Assembly (NCBI RefSeq): GCF_043729335.1
Contig: NZ_JAYTLQ010000026.1
Span: 1-64,000 of the forward strand
From: Crenothrix sp043729335
GTDB taxonomy: Bacteria; Pseudomonadota; Gammaproteobacteria; Methylococcales; Methylomonadaceae
Length of the DNA stretch: 64,000 bases
Direction: 5' to 3'
Of the stretch, positions 25,621 through 35,566 are shown one piece after another. Within the stretch, counting starts at the first letter, position 1. Every line of letters begins with the position of its first letter. The translations under genes were made by a program, and so were the position numbers. The notes below the pieces were generated by a model. It saw only the letters and a list, made by a program, of their open reading frames with translations. It had not been told where the DNA came from and did no database searches.

Positions 25621-27855
25621 CTAGTCATTGAATTTAATCCAGCGCAAACGGTTCGCATTAAACACCACCGTTAACGACGACATGGCCATAGCGGCTCCTG
25701 CAATCATCGGATTCAATAACACACCCGCTATCGGATAAAGCAATCCCGCCGCCACCGGAATACTCAAGGTATTATAGAAAAACGCCCCAAACAAATTCTG
25801 CTTAATATTTTTTACCGTCGCCTTGGATAAATCAATCGCTTCAGAGACTTTTAACAACGACCCTTGCAAAATCACCACATCGGCACTTTCAATGGCTACG
25901 TCAGTGCCTGTGCCAATCGCAAAGCCAACATCAGCCTGCACCAAAGCAGGCGCATCATTCACGCCATCACCGACCATGCCGACAATCTCTTGCGCTTGCA
26001 AAGTTTTAATAATCGCCGCTTTATCCTGTGGCAACACTTGCGCCTTAACTTCGGTAATACCAGCAAGATTAGCAATCGCCTGCGCCGTAATCGGATTATC
26101 GCCGGTAACCATAATCACGCGGATACCACGCGCTCTTAAATGCTGCACCGCCTGCACAGAATCTTTTTTAATCGGATCAGAAACCGCCACAATACCGACA
26201 ATTTTATTATCAACAGCCAGTAACATGGGGGTTTGCCCTAAGGCCGACAGTTGTTCAAGTTTTGCGTTGTAGGCATCATAATTCACCAATTTTTTGTCCA
26301 TTAATGCCTTATTGCCAAAAAATATCCTTTTCTTGTTGATAAGCGCAGTAACTCCGTGACCTGACACGCTTTCAAACTGCTCTACTTTTTCAAGGCTGAG
26401 GTTTTTATCTGCTGCAGCGCTTAACACACTGGCCGCCAAAGGATGTTCCGAGCCAGACTCAATGCTTGCAGCCCATTGTAAAATCGTATCTTCGGTGTAA
26501 TCATCAAAGGTATGAACCGATGCAACAGTCGGTTTGCCTTCGGTAATCGTGCCGGTTTTATCCAACACCAGGCAAGTAATCTCGCCTGCTTTCTGTAAAG
26601 CCTCGCCTTTGCGTATCAAAATACCGGATTCTGCTGCTCTGCCCACCGCCACCATCACCGAAATAGGCGTGGCCAAACCTAATGCACAAGGACAAGCAAT
26701 CACCAAAACCGTCATAGAGGTGACAAACGCATAACCCAAGGACGGTTCTGGCCCCCAGTTATACCAGATGGTAAAGGTAAGCACGGCTATGACGACTACT
26801 GCGGGTACAAAAACAGCAGAAATCTTATCCACCAAACGAGCAATATCCGGCTTGCTGCTTTGCGCTTGTTGCACACTTTGGATGATTTGCGCTAACGCGG
26901 TATCTCGGCCTATGCGCGTCGCTTTAAACAAAAAACTGCCGGTTTGGTTCATGGAACCCGCCACCACTTTGGAACCGAGCATTTTTTCCACAGGCATGGA
27001 TTCACCGGTTAGCATGGATTCATCAACTGTGGAATGGCCTTCGAACAACTCGCCATCTACCGGTATCTTTTCGCCGGGTCGAACTCTAACTGTTTCGCCC
27101 AGGCCGACTTGCTCAATTTCAATATCAATTTCTTTGCCATCACGCACCACCCGTGCTGTACGGGGTTGCAGACCAATTAATTTACGAATAGCGCCCGAAG
27201 TTTTGCCGCGTGATAGCGTTTCTAACCCAGAACCCAGATTGATAAACGCCAAAATCACGACGGCGGCCTCAAAATAAGCATGTTTTGCTATGGATGGCAA
27301 AACACCCGAATAACTGATGATTATGCAAGAATACAACCACGCCGAACCCGTGCCCAAGGCAATCAGGGTGTCCATATTGGCCTGGCCGTGTTTTAAGGCA
27401 TTCAGCGCACCCTTATAAAAGTGCAATCCTGAATACACCAACACGCCCAGCGTAATCAATGCGACTTCTGGCCAAAACTTTTGGCCAGCCGGTGATCCAA
27501 TTTCAGGAAACCAGGCTAAATGCTCACCTAGCATCAGTAGAATGCCCACTACAGCGGCAACGGCGGCTTTTTTCATTAAGCTGCGATAATGTTGCAACTC
27601 CAGTTTTTCCTGCTGACTAGGATCTTCCAGACCTTGCATCACAGCGGCATCGTAACCGGCATTTTTAACGGCAACAATTAATGCATCAGGATCAGCACGG
27701 CCTTTTACCCTAGCAGAGTGATCGGCAAAATTGACCGCAACCTCAGTGACACCCGGCACAGACTTTAAAGCTGATTCTACTGCACTTACGCAACCGGCAC
27801 AGGTCATGCCGAGGATTGATAAACGCAATTCTTCAGAAGCTTGTTCTACACTCAT
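25621..27855 (-). CDS. copA: Copper-translocating P1B-type ATPase
   Basis: 744 residues. One N-terminal metal-binding domain (GMTCAGCVSAVESAL near 16), eight membrane helices, the transport motif IACPCALGLATP near 385, the phosphorylated DKTGT near 430 and GDGVNDAPAL near 635. The CPC motif with one HMA domain fits Cu(I) export. copZ lies just upstream and merR 32 bases downstream, all on one strand. An AAGGATGGGG ribosome site precedes the ATG. Confidence 0.93.
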   Translation of the reverse strand: MSVEQASEELRLSILGMTCAGCVSAVESALKSVPGVTEVAVNFADHSARVKGRADPDALIVAVKNAGYDAAVMQGLEDPSQQEKLELQHYRSLMKKAAVAAVVGILLMLGEHLAWFPEIGSPAGQKFWPEVALITLGVLVYSGLHFYKGALNALKHGQANMDTLIALGTGSAWLYSCIIISYSGVLPSIAKHAYFEAAVVILAFINLGSGLETLSRGKTSGAIRKLIGLQPRTARVVRDGKEIDIEIEQVGLGETVRVRPGEKIPVDGELFEGHSTVDESMLTGESMPVEKMLGSKVVAGSMNQTGSFLFKATRIGRDTALAQIIQSVQQAQSSKPDIARLVDKISAVFVPAVVVIAVLTFTIWYNWGPEPSLGYAFVTSMTVLVIACPCALGLATPISVMVAVGRAAESGILIRKGEALQKAGEITCLVLDKTGTITEGKPTVASVHTFDDYTEDTILQWAASIESGSEHPLAASVLSAAADKNLSLEKVEQFESVSGHGVTALINKKRIFFGNKALMDKKLVNYDAYNAKLEQLSALGQTPMLLAVDNKIVGIVAVSDPIKKDSVQAVQHLRARGIRVIMVTGDNPITAQAIANLAGITEVKAQVLPQDKAAIIKTLQAQEIVGMVGDGVNDAPALVQADVGFAIGTGTDVAIESADVVILQGSLLKVSEAIDLSKATVKNIKQNLFGAFFYNTLSIPVAAGLLYPIAGVLLNPMIAGAAMAMSSLTVVFNANRLRWIKFND

Positions 27856-27912
27856 ATCCCCATCCTTTTTCTTTGTTAAGGAATGAAAACCACTGTGATG
27901 TTACGATTTTTG

Positions 27913-27933
27913 CCCACGAAAACCACGAAAAAG
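27913..27933. repeat. CACGAAA-type dispersed repeat, copy 3
   Basis: CCCACGAAAACCACGAAAAAG shares the CACGAAA unit with the copies flanking 16319-16351. It lies in the copZ-copA gap beside a REP-like palindrome, the same pairing as in the parE-fhcC gap. Confidence 0.6.
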
Positions 27934-27945
27934 TAATAGGCAGCT

Positions 27946-27983
27946 CGTAGGCTGGGTTAGCAGCTTTATCGCGTAACCCAGCG
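27946..27983. repeat. REP-like palindrome in the copZ-copA gap
   Basis: GCTGGGTTA (27951-27959) and TAACCCAGC (27974-27982) form a perfect 9-bp stem around a GCAGCTTTATCGCG loop. It is of the same general type as the element at 16319-16351. Confidence 0.6.
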
Positions 27984-28001
27984 TGTTTGTTAATTGCTGA
28001 G

Positions 28002-28211
28002 TTATTGCACGCTATAACCAGCGGCCTGAATAATACTCTTAATAGCATCCATGCTGGTTTTATCCGGATCAAAATCAACACTAACGCTCTTGTTTGCGCT
28101 GGATGCTTTCACCGCAGCCACACCATCAACAGCAGCAAGCTTAGTGCTGACATTGCTTTCACAGCCACCGCATTTCATACCCAATACTGTTAACTCGATT
28201 GATTCAATCAT
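28002..28211 (-). CDS. copZ: CopZ-like heavy-metal-associated chaperone
   Basis: About 69 residues, a single HMA ferredoxin-like domain with GMKCGGCESNV. It should bind Cu(I) and hand it to CopA, encoded 146 bases downstream on the same strand. The ATG at 28211 follows AAGGTGG by 6 bases; an in-frame GTG at 28220 is less likely. Confidence 0.85.
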   Translation of the reverse strand: MIESIELTVLGMKCGGCESNVSTKLAAVDGVAAVKASSANKSVSVDFDPDKTSMDAIKSIIQAAGYSVQ

Positions 28212-28400
28212 TTCATCCACCTTTTGTTTGTATTCACTTTCAATGCTTTATATCACAACTCGACTACTATCCGGTAATCATGGTATAAAAGCCACTAATC
28301 ATACATACACTTACCTTTCATTATTGCTATTGTTGCCTATTTTACTTAAGAGGTTAAATTGTTGTTACGCTTCTGTTCATTGTCACATCACGGATAACTC

Positions 28401-29024
28401 ATGCAATTAAACTCTCTCACCAACCAAACGATAGCCTTGGCCGGTATCGCACAGGCCGCAGCTTTAATGGATCAACTCGCAACTACCGGCACAGCTGATC
28501 CTATTGCCCTGGAAGCCAGTATTGGCAGTATTTTAAAAATAGATTCGGACAGCGTAGTCGATGTGTATGGCGGTTTGTCGGGGCTTAAGTTGGGTCTTGA
28601 GCAAATGCAAACGCAAATGACCGGTTATAGAATACCCAGTCACCAACAAGCACGTTATGCGGCTTCCATTGTGTATCTGGAAACTAAGCTGTCTGGTAAT
28701 AAAGACATGTTAAAAACCATACAAACCGGCATTGCCAGAGCTAAGGCGCAAAGTGAGCAATTTGGCATATTGCATGAAAATGTCATTGCCAATCTGGGTG
28801 ATATTTATTTTAATACGGTCAGAACGTTAGCACCGCCGGTTATGGTCAACGGCGAACAGGAATATTTATCCAGAACTGACACCACCAACAAAATTCGTGC
28901 TTTGCTGTTGGCCGGTGTGCGCTCATCTTTGTTATGGAAACAATGTGGCGGCGCGCGTTGGAAGTTTTTGTTTCATCGTAAAAAAATTGTTACTGAATTG
29001 CAGGATTTGTTGAAGCGGGTATAG
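28401..29024 (+). CDS. hflD: High-frequency lysogenization protein HflD homologue
   Basis: 207 residues, mostly alpha-helical. Family blocks are QTIALAGIAQAAALMDQLA at the start, VYGGLSGLKLGLEQM near 55, the RYAASIVYLETKL helix near 87 and RALLLAGVRSSLLWKQCGG near 170. HflD is a membrane-associated protein that sequesters phage lambda CII in E. coli; its own cellular role is unclear. It usually follows mnmA, which is absent here. Confidence 0.92.
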   Translation: MQLNSLTNQTIALAGIAQAAALMDQLATTGTADPIALEASIGSILKIDSDSVVDVYGGLSGLKLGLEQMQTQMTGYRIPSHQQARYAASIVYLETKLSGNKDMLKTIQTGIARAKAQSEQFGILHENVIANLGDIYFNTVRTLAPPVMVNGEQEYLSRTDTTNKIRALLLAGVRSSLLWKQCGGARWKFLFHRKKIVTELQDLLKRV

Positions 29025-29161
29025 CGATCAAAATTCAAAGAAACTTAATGACTTTATTGCAATCGTATAGCCAATAAAACGGGGAAATTGATTTTTTTCT
29101 TGTTATACATAAAATTAGCATTTTCTTTTAATCCTGCATTTCGGAACTTATTCATCCCATC

Positions 29162-31174
29162 GTGCAACAAAAACCCTTTAAAATTCACAGCCGTTTTCAA
29201 CCCGCGGGTAGCCAACCTGAAGCCATTAAGCATTTGGTGGATGGCTTGAATGACGGTGAGCTTCACCAGACTTTATTAGGCGTAACCGGCTCCGGAAAAA
29301 CTTTCACCATTGCCAATGTTATTAATCAAGTGCAGCGCCCTGCGATGATTATGGCGCCCAATAAAACCCTGGCTGCGCAGTTGTACGGCGAAATGAAAGA
29401 GTTTTTCCCAGAAAACAGCGTCGAGTATTTTGTCTCCTATTACGATTATTACCAACCGGAAGCTTATATGCCAGCTTCTGATACGTTTATCGACAAAGAT
29501 GCTTCGCTCAACGAACACATCGAGCAAATGCGCTTATCCGCTACCAAAGCCTTGATTGAGCGCCGCGATACTATCGTTGTCGCTACCGTTTCCGCTATTT
29601 ACGGTCTGGGCGAGCCGGAATCGTATTTTAAAATGGTCTTGCATCTGGTCAAAGGCGATATGATCAAGCAGCGCGACGTTCTGCGCCGTCTGGCTGAAAT
29701 GCAATATACCCGCAACGATATAGAATTACGCCGTGGGACTTACCGTGTACGCGGTGAAATCATTGATGTTTTTCCTGCCGAAGCCGATCAGCAAGCCTTA
29801 CGTATTGAATTATTTGATGATGAAATTGAGCGCCTGTCGTTATTTGATCCATTGACCGGCGAGATTTTGCATCGCTTGGCGCGTTATACGGTGTATCCTA
29901 AAAACCATTACGTTACCCCGCGCGAACAGCTATTATCGGCAGTTGAATCCATAAAAGCGGAACTCAAACAACGCCTGGAATATCTGCGTTCAGTCAATAA
30001 ACTAGTCGAAGCGCAGCGCCTGGAGCAACGTACTTTATTTGATATCGAGATGATTTTTGAAGTCGGTTATTGTTCCGGTATAGAAAACTATTCACGTTAT
30101 TTATCGGGCCGGGATGCCGGTGAATCCCCGCCCACTATGTTTGATTATCTGGGCAAAGATGCCCTGCTGATTGTGGATGAAAGCCACGTCAGTATTCCGC
30201 AAATTGGTGCGATGTATAAAGGTGATCGATCCCGCAAGGAAACCTTGGTGGAATATGGTTTCAGATTACCATCCGCGTTGGATAACCGACCCTTGCGCTT
30301 CGATGAATTTGAAAACAAATCGCCACAGCGTATTTATGTATCAGCAACGCCCGGCAAATATGAAAAAGAACATTCTGGAGTTTTTGTTGAACAAGTGGTC
30401 AGGCCCACAGGCTTGCTTGATCCCATTGTAGAAGTCCGTCCGGCCAGCAATCAAGTCGATGATTTATTGTCGGAAATTAACTTGCGTGTTGCGGTAAAAG
30501 AGCGGGTGTTAGTTACCACCTTAACCAAAAAAATGTCCGAAGACTTAACCGAATACCTGACTGAAAACGGTGTGCGGGTACGCTATTTGCATTCCGATAT
30601 AGAAACCGTAGAGCGGGTGGAAATTATCCGTGATTTACGTTTGGGTCAGTTTGATGTATTGGTGGGCATTAACTTACTGCGTGAAGGCCTGGATATACCG
30701 GAAGTATCTTTGGTGGCCATATTGGACGCTGATAAGGAAGGCTTTTTGCGTTCGGTAGTATCGCTGGTGCAAACCATAGGCCGTGCCGCGCGTAATGTGA
30801 ATGGTAAAGCAATTTTGTACGGCGATCGCATCACCAACTCCATGCAACAGGCGATTGACGAAACTGATCGTCGCCGCGAAACCCAACAGCTTTATAATAC
30901 TGAACATAACATCAGTCCGACGACCATTTATAAATCCGTCCTTGATATTATGCAGGCAAGCATTCCTGGATCCGGTAAACCGTCAAACAATAAAGCCCAA
31001 GATAAAGTAGCGGAAATTTCCGCCAGTTATCAGGTCATGACACCCAAGCAATTGAGTAAAAGGCTTAAACAACTGGAAGATGCCATGTATCAACACGCCA
31101 AAAATCTTGAATTTGAACAGGCCGCCAAAACCCGTGATGAAATTAAGTTATTGCGTGAGCAAATGCTGATTTAA
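29162..31174 (+). CDS. uvrB: Excinuclease ABC subunit B
   Basis: 670 residues, full UvrB length. Walker A LLGVTGSGKTFTIAN near 38, the beta-hairpin YYDYYQPEAYMP near 92, the helicase motif DESHVS near 340, TIGRAARN near 542, and the C-terminal UvrC-binding UVR motif (LEFEQAAKTRDEI near 645). GTG start. It scans DNA for lesions in nucleotide excision repair with UvrA and UvrC. Confidence 0.97.
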   Translation: MQQKPFKIHSRFQPAGSQPEAIKHLVDGLNDGELHQTLLGVTGSGKTFTIANVINQVQRPAMIMAPNKTLAAQLYGEMKEFFPENSVEYFVSYYDYYQPEAYMPASDTFIDKDASLNEHIEQMRLSATKALIERRDTIVVATVSAIYGLGEPESYFKMVLHLVKGDMIKQRDVLRRLAEMQYTRNDIELRRGTYRVRGEIIDVFPAEADQQALRIELFDDEIERLSLFDPLTGEILHRLARYTVYPKNHYVTPREQLLSAVESIKAELKQRLEYLRSVNKLVEAQRLEQRTLFDIEMIFEVGYCSGIENYSRYLSGRDAGESPPTMFDYLGKDALLIVDESHVSIPQIGAMYKGDRSRKETLVEYGFRLPSALDNRPLRFDEFENKSPQRIYVSATPGKYEKEHSGVFVEQVVRPTGLLDPIVEVRPASNQVDDLLSEINLRVAVKERVLVTTLTKKMSEDLTEYLTENGVRVRYLHSDIETVERVEIIRDLRLGQFDVLVGINLLREGLDIPEVSLVAILDADKEGFLRSVVSLVQTIGRAARNVNGKAILYGDRITNSMQQAIDETDRRRETQQLYNTEHNISPTTIYKSVLDIMQASIPGSGKPSNNKAQDKVAEISASYQVMTPKQLSKRLKQLEDAMYQHAKNLEFEQAAKTRDEIKLLREQMLI

Positions 31175-31272
31175 ATATGTTGAGTCAATGCCTGTAGTGT
31201 TGTACCTTAATTCGCAAGTACAACAAAATTCCTGCTTGAATCTCTCACCACAGTCCACACAGAAAACACCGC

Positions 31273-34098
31273 ATGACGCAGCCTCCAAGCCAACAAATTT
31301 TTCTAAGCTTCAGCCCAACAGACAGGCAAGCCGCCGCCATTTTACGTGCAGAACTGGAAAAAGCAGGAATGCTGGTATTTCAAGAGAAAAACACAGTAAG
31401 TTTGAGTGATAGCTGGTTATATAACCTACAAGATAAGCTAAAAAACTGCTCTGTGTTTATCGCACTGGTGGGACACGAAGGTGTGCAGCAATGGACGAGT
31501 GTTGAAATGCAACTTGCCCTGGCGCGTAATCTATTACCCCATGATGATAGCCAGTGGCTCCCCATTTATTTATTGTCGCTACCGGATGCCGATCCTCAAA
31601 AAATCCCACCTATACTCAGCGATTTTCAGTGGCTATCGTGGCAAATTGACAGCGCCGTCCCTAAAATTCTGCTTACCGCCATACAATCACGCACCGAACT
31701 GGTTGCTACCGAAAAACAGGCTGAAATTTGTCCGTACCTGGGGCTTAACACCTTTCAACGCGAGCATGCGCCGCTATTTTTTGGTCGCCGCAAAGAAACA
31801 CTGGAAATAATCCGTTTTTTTGGTACCCAATCACAAGTTAATCCCGATCATATCCGTCGTGATGATGATCAGTTCTGTCGCTGGATACAGATTGAAGGCA
31901 GCAGCGTTAGCGGCAAATCGTCATTAATTAACGCCGGATTGATTCCGTTAATTGAACAAGGGGCATTGTGGCCACGCACCGGATTTAAAACCTGGAAAAT
32001 TCTGGGGCCAATGATACCCAGCGAAAACCCTTTGCAGCAATTGGCGGAATTACTGGAATGTGCCTTAGTTAAAGATCCTGACGAGCGTGATTTTAACCGA
32101 AGCTACAAACAGCTGTTACCGGATGATACGGTACTTAATAAGCGTCTGAATGCAGTTAAAGAGCTCGATGTGGGTTTTGTGCTAATTGTCGATCAGTTTG
32201 AAGAGCTGTTTACGCTATCAAATAAAAATGAGCAGCGTCGGTTTGATGCCCAGCTAGCCAATGCCTTACTGGAAAAAGACAGTCGTTTTTTTCTGATGAC
32301 ATCGATAGCGACCGGTTTTCTGGAAGGCTTCGAACACTTGCTGTATCTTTCGGAATGGTATAACACCCGCTGTAAGCGCTATGCGCTGCCTAGTATTTCG
32401 CAAACAGCTTTGCGTGAGATTATTGAACGGCCTGCGCAGTTATCTGGGCTAAATGTTAAAGATATTGTACCGGTTATACTGGCCGATGCTAAAAATGAAA
32501 CCGGTGTTTTACCCCTTGTTGAAAATGCCCTGCATTACTTGTGGGAACACCGGCACGATAATCGGCTCAGTGTTACTTTATACACACAAAAAGGTGGGAT
32601 TGCCGGCTTACTGGAAACAGAAGCCGATGAATTGCTGGTACGTTTAGAGCAGGAAATTCCAGGCAGTAAAGAAAATGCTTTAAAACTGCTGCTTGCGCTA
32701 ACACGCATGAGTCCCGATGGCCGCCATAATCGTCAACGCTTGGCTTTGGATGAAGCCAGACATATTGCCGGGCAAGGTGATGTGAAATTGGGTCGAAAAA
32801 TAATCAATTTCTTATCCGGCAAACCCGACGCCAGCCAAGCCAGTCAAAAAAGCAAGGGTGGCCTGCGTTTGCTGACCATAGTAGGTGCAGGAGAATCTAC
32901 CGGCAATTATCAAATGCCACTGCATAAGCAACAATTTATCGATCTATTGTATGAACCGTTGATTCGCCCCCGTGGTCAAGATGAAGACACAGGCCAGCCA
33001 GTGGGTTATTGGCGAACACTGTATGAATATATTGGCAGTAGCAGCCAAATCAATAACTATCAACACTCGTTAACGCAACGCGCTAAAGCCTGGAACCATA
33101 GTCGAGGTTTTTGGCGCTGGTGGCAGCTGGCGGGGTGGTCCGATTTACGCACTTATCACAAGCTGGCTATCAGCAATCCTGAGTCTACAGAAGGCCGATT
33201 TATACACTGGAGTAAGATTGCTCTAGGCGTAAAAACGGCATTACAGGTACTGGTGCTGGCTTTTGTGGGTCAATCTTTTTATTGGACGGTAAAACACAAT
33301 TTACCCCTCAGTTATATGCTGATGCAGCAACGTTTTCGCTTGATGGATGCAGGTTTTTTACCCGTGCCTCTACCCGAAATGGTAGCCATTGAAAGCGATG
33401 AAGTGTCACCACCAATGAGTGATCCGAATATCAGTTTTCTGTCTGATGACGGCGAACCGGCGCTACAAGCCGCAAAATTTGCTGCACCGGGCACCGAAAT
33501 TGGCTTGGCGAAACGCTTTTATCTGAGCAAATACGAAATTACTTATCAACAGTTTGATTATTACGTCTGGACGCAAAATGACAAAGTAGATTATCCCGCC
33601 ACAGCCAAGGGCGGACGTGATCAGCATCCGGTCGCGAATGTGTCCTGGTACAATGCCAATGCCTATTTAACCTGGCTCAGTGACAAAACCCACAAGCATT
33701 ACCGGTTACCCACAGAAGCCGAATGGCAATATGCGGATCGCGCCAAAACCACTACCAATTTTTGGTGGGGTGATGGCATCGGTAAAAACAAAGCCAATTG
33801 TACTGATTGTGGCAGTGCCTGGGATGGTGAGCAATCTGCGCCCGTGGGTAGTTTTGCAGCAAATTCTTTCGGCTTGTATGATACGGTAGGGAACGTCCAT
33901 GAATGGACTTGTTCAGCATGGAAAGAACAACCCGATGGCAACGAATATACGTGCGCTATGCAAAGCGGTGCCTCAAGGGTATTTTTGGGGGGGTCATTCC
34001 GTAACCGTTCGATATTTTTATTATATTCATCGCGGGATTGGGATGTGCCGGGCTATACCAGTGATAACTTGGGTTTTCGGGTGGCCAGGATTGATTGA
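31273..34098 (+). CDS. TIR - STAND NTPase - transmembrane - FGE/C-type-lectin-fold protein
   Basis: 941 residues. The TIR domain (about 6-130) starts IFLSFSPTDRQAA and has the putative NADase Glu78 in WTSVEMQLAL. A STAND-type NTPase follows: entry motif CPYLGLNTFQ at 153, FFGRRKE at 169, Walker A EGSSVSGKSS at 208-217 and Walker B LIVDQFEELF at 304-313. A single membrane helix lies at about 648-673. The C-terminal domain, about 735-941, is a formylglycine-generating-enzyme/sulfatase-modifying (C-type lectin) fold: RLPTEAEWQYA, YDTVGNVHEWT and the end GGSFRNR..LGFRVA. The architecture suggests an effector-switch-sensor immune protein: ligand sensed by the FGE fold, NTPase oligomerisation, TIR NAD+ depletion. 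Monocistronic, 98 bases after uvrB. Confidence 0.85.
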   Translation: MTQPPSQQIFLSFSPTDRQAAAILRAELEKAGMLVFQEKNTVSLSDSWLYNLQDKLKNCSVFIALVGHEGVQQWTSVEMQLALARNLLPHDDSQWLPIYLLSLPDADPQKIPPILSDFQWLSWQIDSAVPKILLTAIQSRTELVATEKQAEICPYLGLNTFQREHAPLFFGRRKETLEIIRFFGTQSQVNPDHIRRDDDQFCRWIQIEGSSVSGKSSLINAGLIPLIEQGALWPRTGFKTWKILGPMIPSENPLQQLAELLECALVKDPDERDFNRSYKQLLPDDTVLNKRLNAVKELDVGFVLIVDQFEELFTLSNKNEQRRFDAQLANALLEKDSRFFLMTSIATGFLEGFEHLLYLSEWYNTRCKRYALPSISQTALREIIERPAQLSGLNVKDIVPVILADAKNETGVLPLVENALHYLWEHRHDNRLSVTLYTQKGGIAGLLETEADELLVRLEQEIPGSKENALKLLLALTRMSPDGRHNRQRLALDEARHIAGQGDVKLGRKIINFLSGKPDASQASQKSKGGLRLLTIVGAGESTGNYQMPLHKQQFIDLLYEPLIRPRGQDEDTGQPVGYWRTLYEYIGSSSQINNYQHSLTQRAKAWNHSRGFWRWWQLAGWSDLRTYHKLAISNPESTEGRFIHWSKIALGVKTALQVLVLAFVGQSFYWTVKHNLPLSYMLMQQRFRLMDAGFLPVPLPEMVAIESDEVSPPMSDPNISFLSDDGEPALQAAKFAAPGTEIGLAKRFYLSKYEITYQQFDYYVWTQNDKVDYPATAKGGRDQHPVANVSWYNANAYLTWLSDKTHKHYRLPTEAEWQYADRAKTTTNFWWGDGIGKNKANCTDCGSAWDGEQSAPVGSFAANSFGLYDTVGNVHEWTCSAWKEQPDGNEYTCAMQSGASRVFLGGSFRNRSIFLLYSSRDWDVPGYTSDNLGFRVARID

Positions 34099-34404
34099 TT
34101 ATGCTTAAAAGTTGATGTTATAAAGATGAAGCTGAATCAACTGGGGGTTTAAAAAGCAAAAAACCATTTGCGAATTAACCGAACCTGTCTGGAAGTAAGA
34201 TTGTTATTAATATCTACGCTAGCACTAATACCACGAATGATGCCATCGTACCTTGGCACATTTGTGATTGATAAAGCCGATTATTAAAAAATTAACAAGC
34301 GCGTCTATAGTAAAGAAATGAAGCAAGCAATGATCGGTAGAGGGGTTAAGTCCACTGATCTTTAAACCTAAGCATCGAAAAATTTTTTCTCGTGGAGGTT
34401 AATT
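34099..34404. other. 306-bp intergenic region
   Basis: AT-rich, with no gene, RNA or repeat that I can recognise. I looked for a reverse transcriptase, accessory gene or template repeat expected if the upstream FGE protein were a diversity-generating retroelement target, and saw none. A GGAGG ribosome site for the glycosyltransferase lies at the right end. Confidence 0.5.
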
Positions 34405-35553
34405 ATGCGTATCGCCCATATAGAGTCATCCATGCACTGGGGTGGACAGGAATTAAGAATTGTCGAGCAAACTGAATGGCTTAATGGACATAATCATCCA
34501 ACCTGGATAATCGCTCGTCCGGGCGCTGCGATTGTCGAAAAAGCCCAGGAAAAGTCGTTACCTGTCTACCAAATGCCCATTAGAGGAGCTTTTAATGTCA
34601 ATACCTTGCGGAAATTACGGCGATTTTTGGACTTTCAGGGCATTGAGATAATGGATTGTCATGGCAGCCGAGATGCTACTTATGGCGCTTACATCCGCTG
34701 GCTGACCGGCTTGCCGGTAGTTAGATCCAGACATATTATTGATCCGATTCGTAGCGATCGTTTTAATCGCCTTATATGGCGACACGGTAATAACGGTATT
34801 ATAGTGACGGCGAAAGCGATTCGCGACGACATTATTAAATCTGGTCTAAATTCCCAGGATAAAATTTTTGTTGCTGAAGCCGGCGTTGACGAAAAGCGTT
34901 TTCATCCACAAATTGATGGCGCTAAATTAAGGCATCGCTTAGGGATTCCCTTGCATCATTTGGTAATAGCCAATATCGGCATGATCCGCGCTGACAAAGG
35001 TCAATTGCAGTTTATCCATGCGTGTCGTCACTTATTAGCCAAGCACAAGAATATTACCTGTATCCAGATTGGTGAAGCGCCATCACACTCTATTTCTTAT
35101 AAGAAAAAAGTAGTGGAAGCGGCCAATAAATACCCTACCCAAGGCTGTATTCGTTTTTTGGGCTATAAACCTGATATTGAAAATTGGCTGGCATTAGCTG
35201 ATGTGATTATCATTGCCTCCATTGGCACCGAGGCCAAGACTCGCTTGGTATCGCAAGCCTTTTTAATGAAAAAAAATATTGTAGCCACCAATGTTGGCGG
35301 TTTGCCAGAAATGATTGAGCACCAGAAAACTGGCCTGCTTTGCCCGGCAAATAATCCTGGTGCGTTGGCAGAGGCGGTCGAACAGCTTATTGACAATAAA
35401 CCATTTGCGCAACATTTATGCGAAAATGCCTATCAATATGCCCAGCAAACTCTCACTTTTGGACGTATGATGAATGGTATGCTGTATACGTATGAGAAGG
35501 GAATAGCCGCAGCACAAAAACCACTAAACAATCGCTCTATTTTTATACCTTGA
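34405..35553 (+). CDS. Glycosyltransferase family 4-like (GT-B)
   Basis: 382 residues, GT-B fold with two Rossmann domains. The N-terminal MHWGGQELRI is typical of GT4. The C-terminal nucleotide-sugar region has IGTEAKTRLVSQAFLMKK and NVGGLPEMIEHQKTGLL (about 270-315), with an E-x7-type Glu in EAKTRLV. A cell-surface polysaccharide or LPS role is likely; the acceptor is unknown. The acnB ATG follows 13 bases downstream. Confidence 0.88.
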   Translation: MRIAHIESSMHWGGQELRIVEQTEWLNGHNHPTWIIARPGAAIVEKAQEKSLPVYQMPIRGAFNVNTLRKLRRFLDFQGIEIMDCHGSRDATYGAYIRWLTGLPVVRSRHIIDPIRSDRFNRLIWRHGNNGIIVTAKAIRDDIIKSGLNSQDKIFVAEAGVDEKRFHPQIDGAKLRHRLGIPLHHLVIANIGMIRADKGQLQFIHACRHLLAKHKNITCIQIGEAPSHSISYKKKVVEAANKYPTQGCIRFLGYKPDIENWLALADVIIIASIGTEAKTRLVSQAFLMKKNIVATNVGGLPEMIEHQKTGLLCPANNPGALAEAVEQLIDNKPFAQHLCENAYQYAQQTLTFGRMMNGMLYTYEKGIAAAQKPLNNRSIFIP

Positions 35554-35566
35554 TTTGGATAAACCC

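Noticed and set aside
33500..34098. True formylglycine-generating enzyme acting on sulfatases
   Set aside because: The domain is fused to TIR-STAND and a membrane helix, no sulfatase gene is nearby, and the C-terminal motif is diverged.
34254..34270. Second sigma-54 promoter (TTGGCACATTTGTG) before the glycosyltransferase
   Set aside because: The -24 half fits but the -12 TTGC half is absent at the required spacing.
34099..34404. Diversity-generating retroelement template or accessory gene after the FGE protein
   Set aside because: No reverse transcriptase, small helical accessory gene or repeat of the gene's 3' end is visible in the window.
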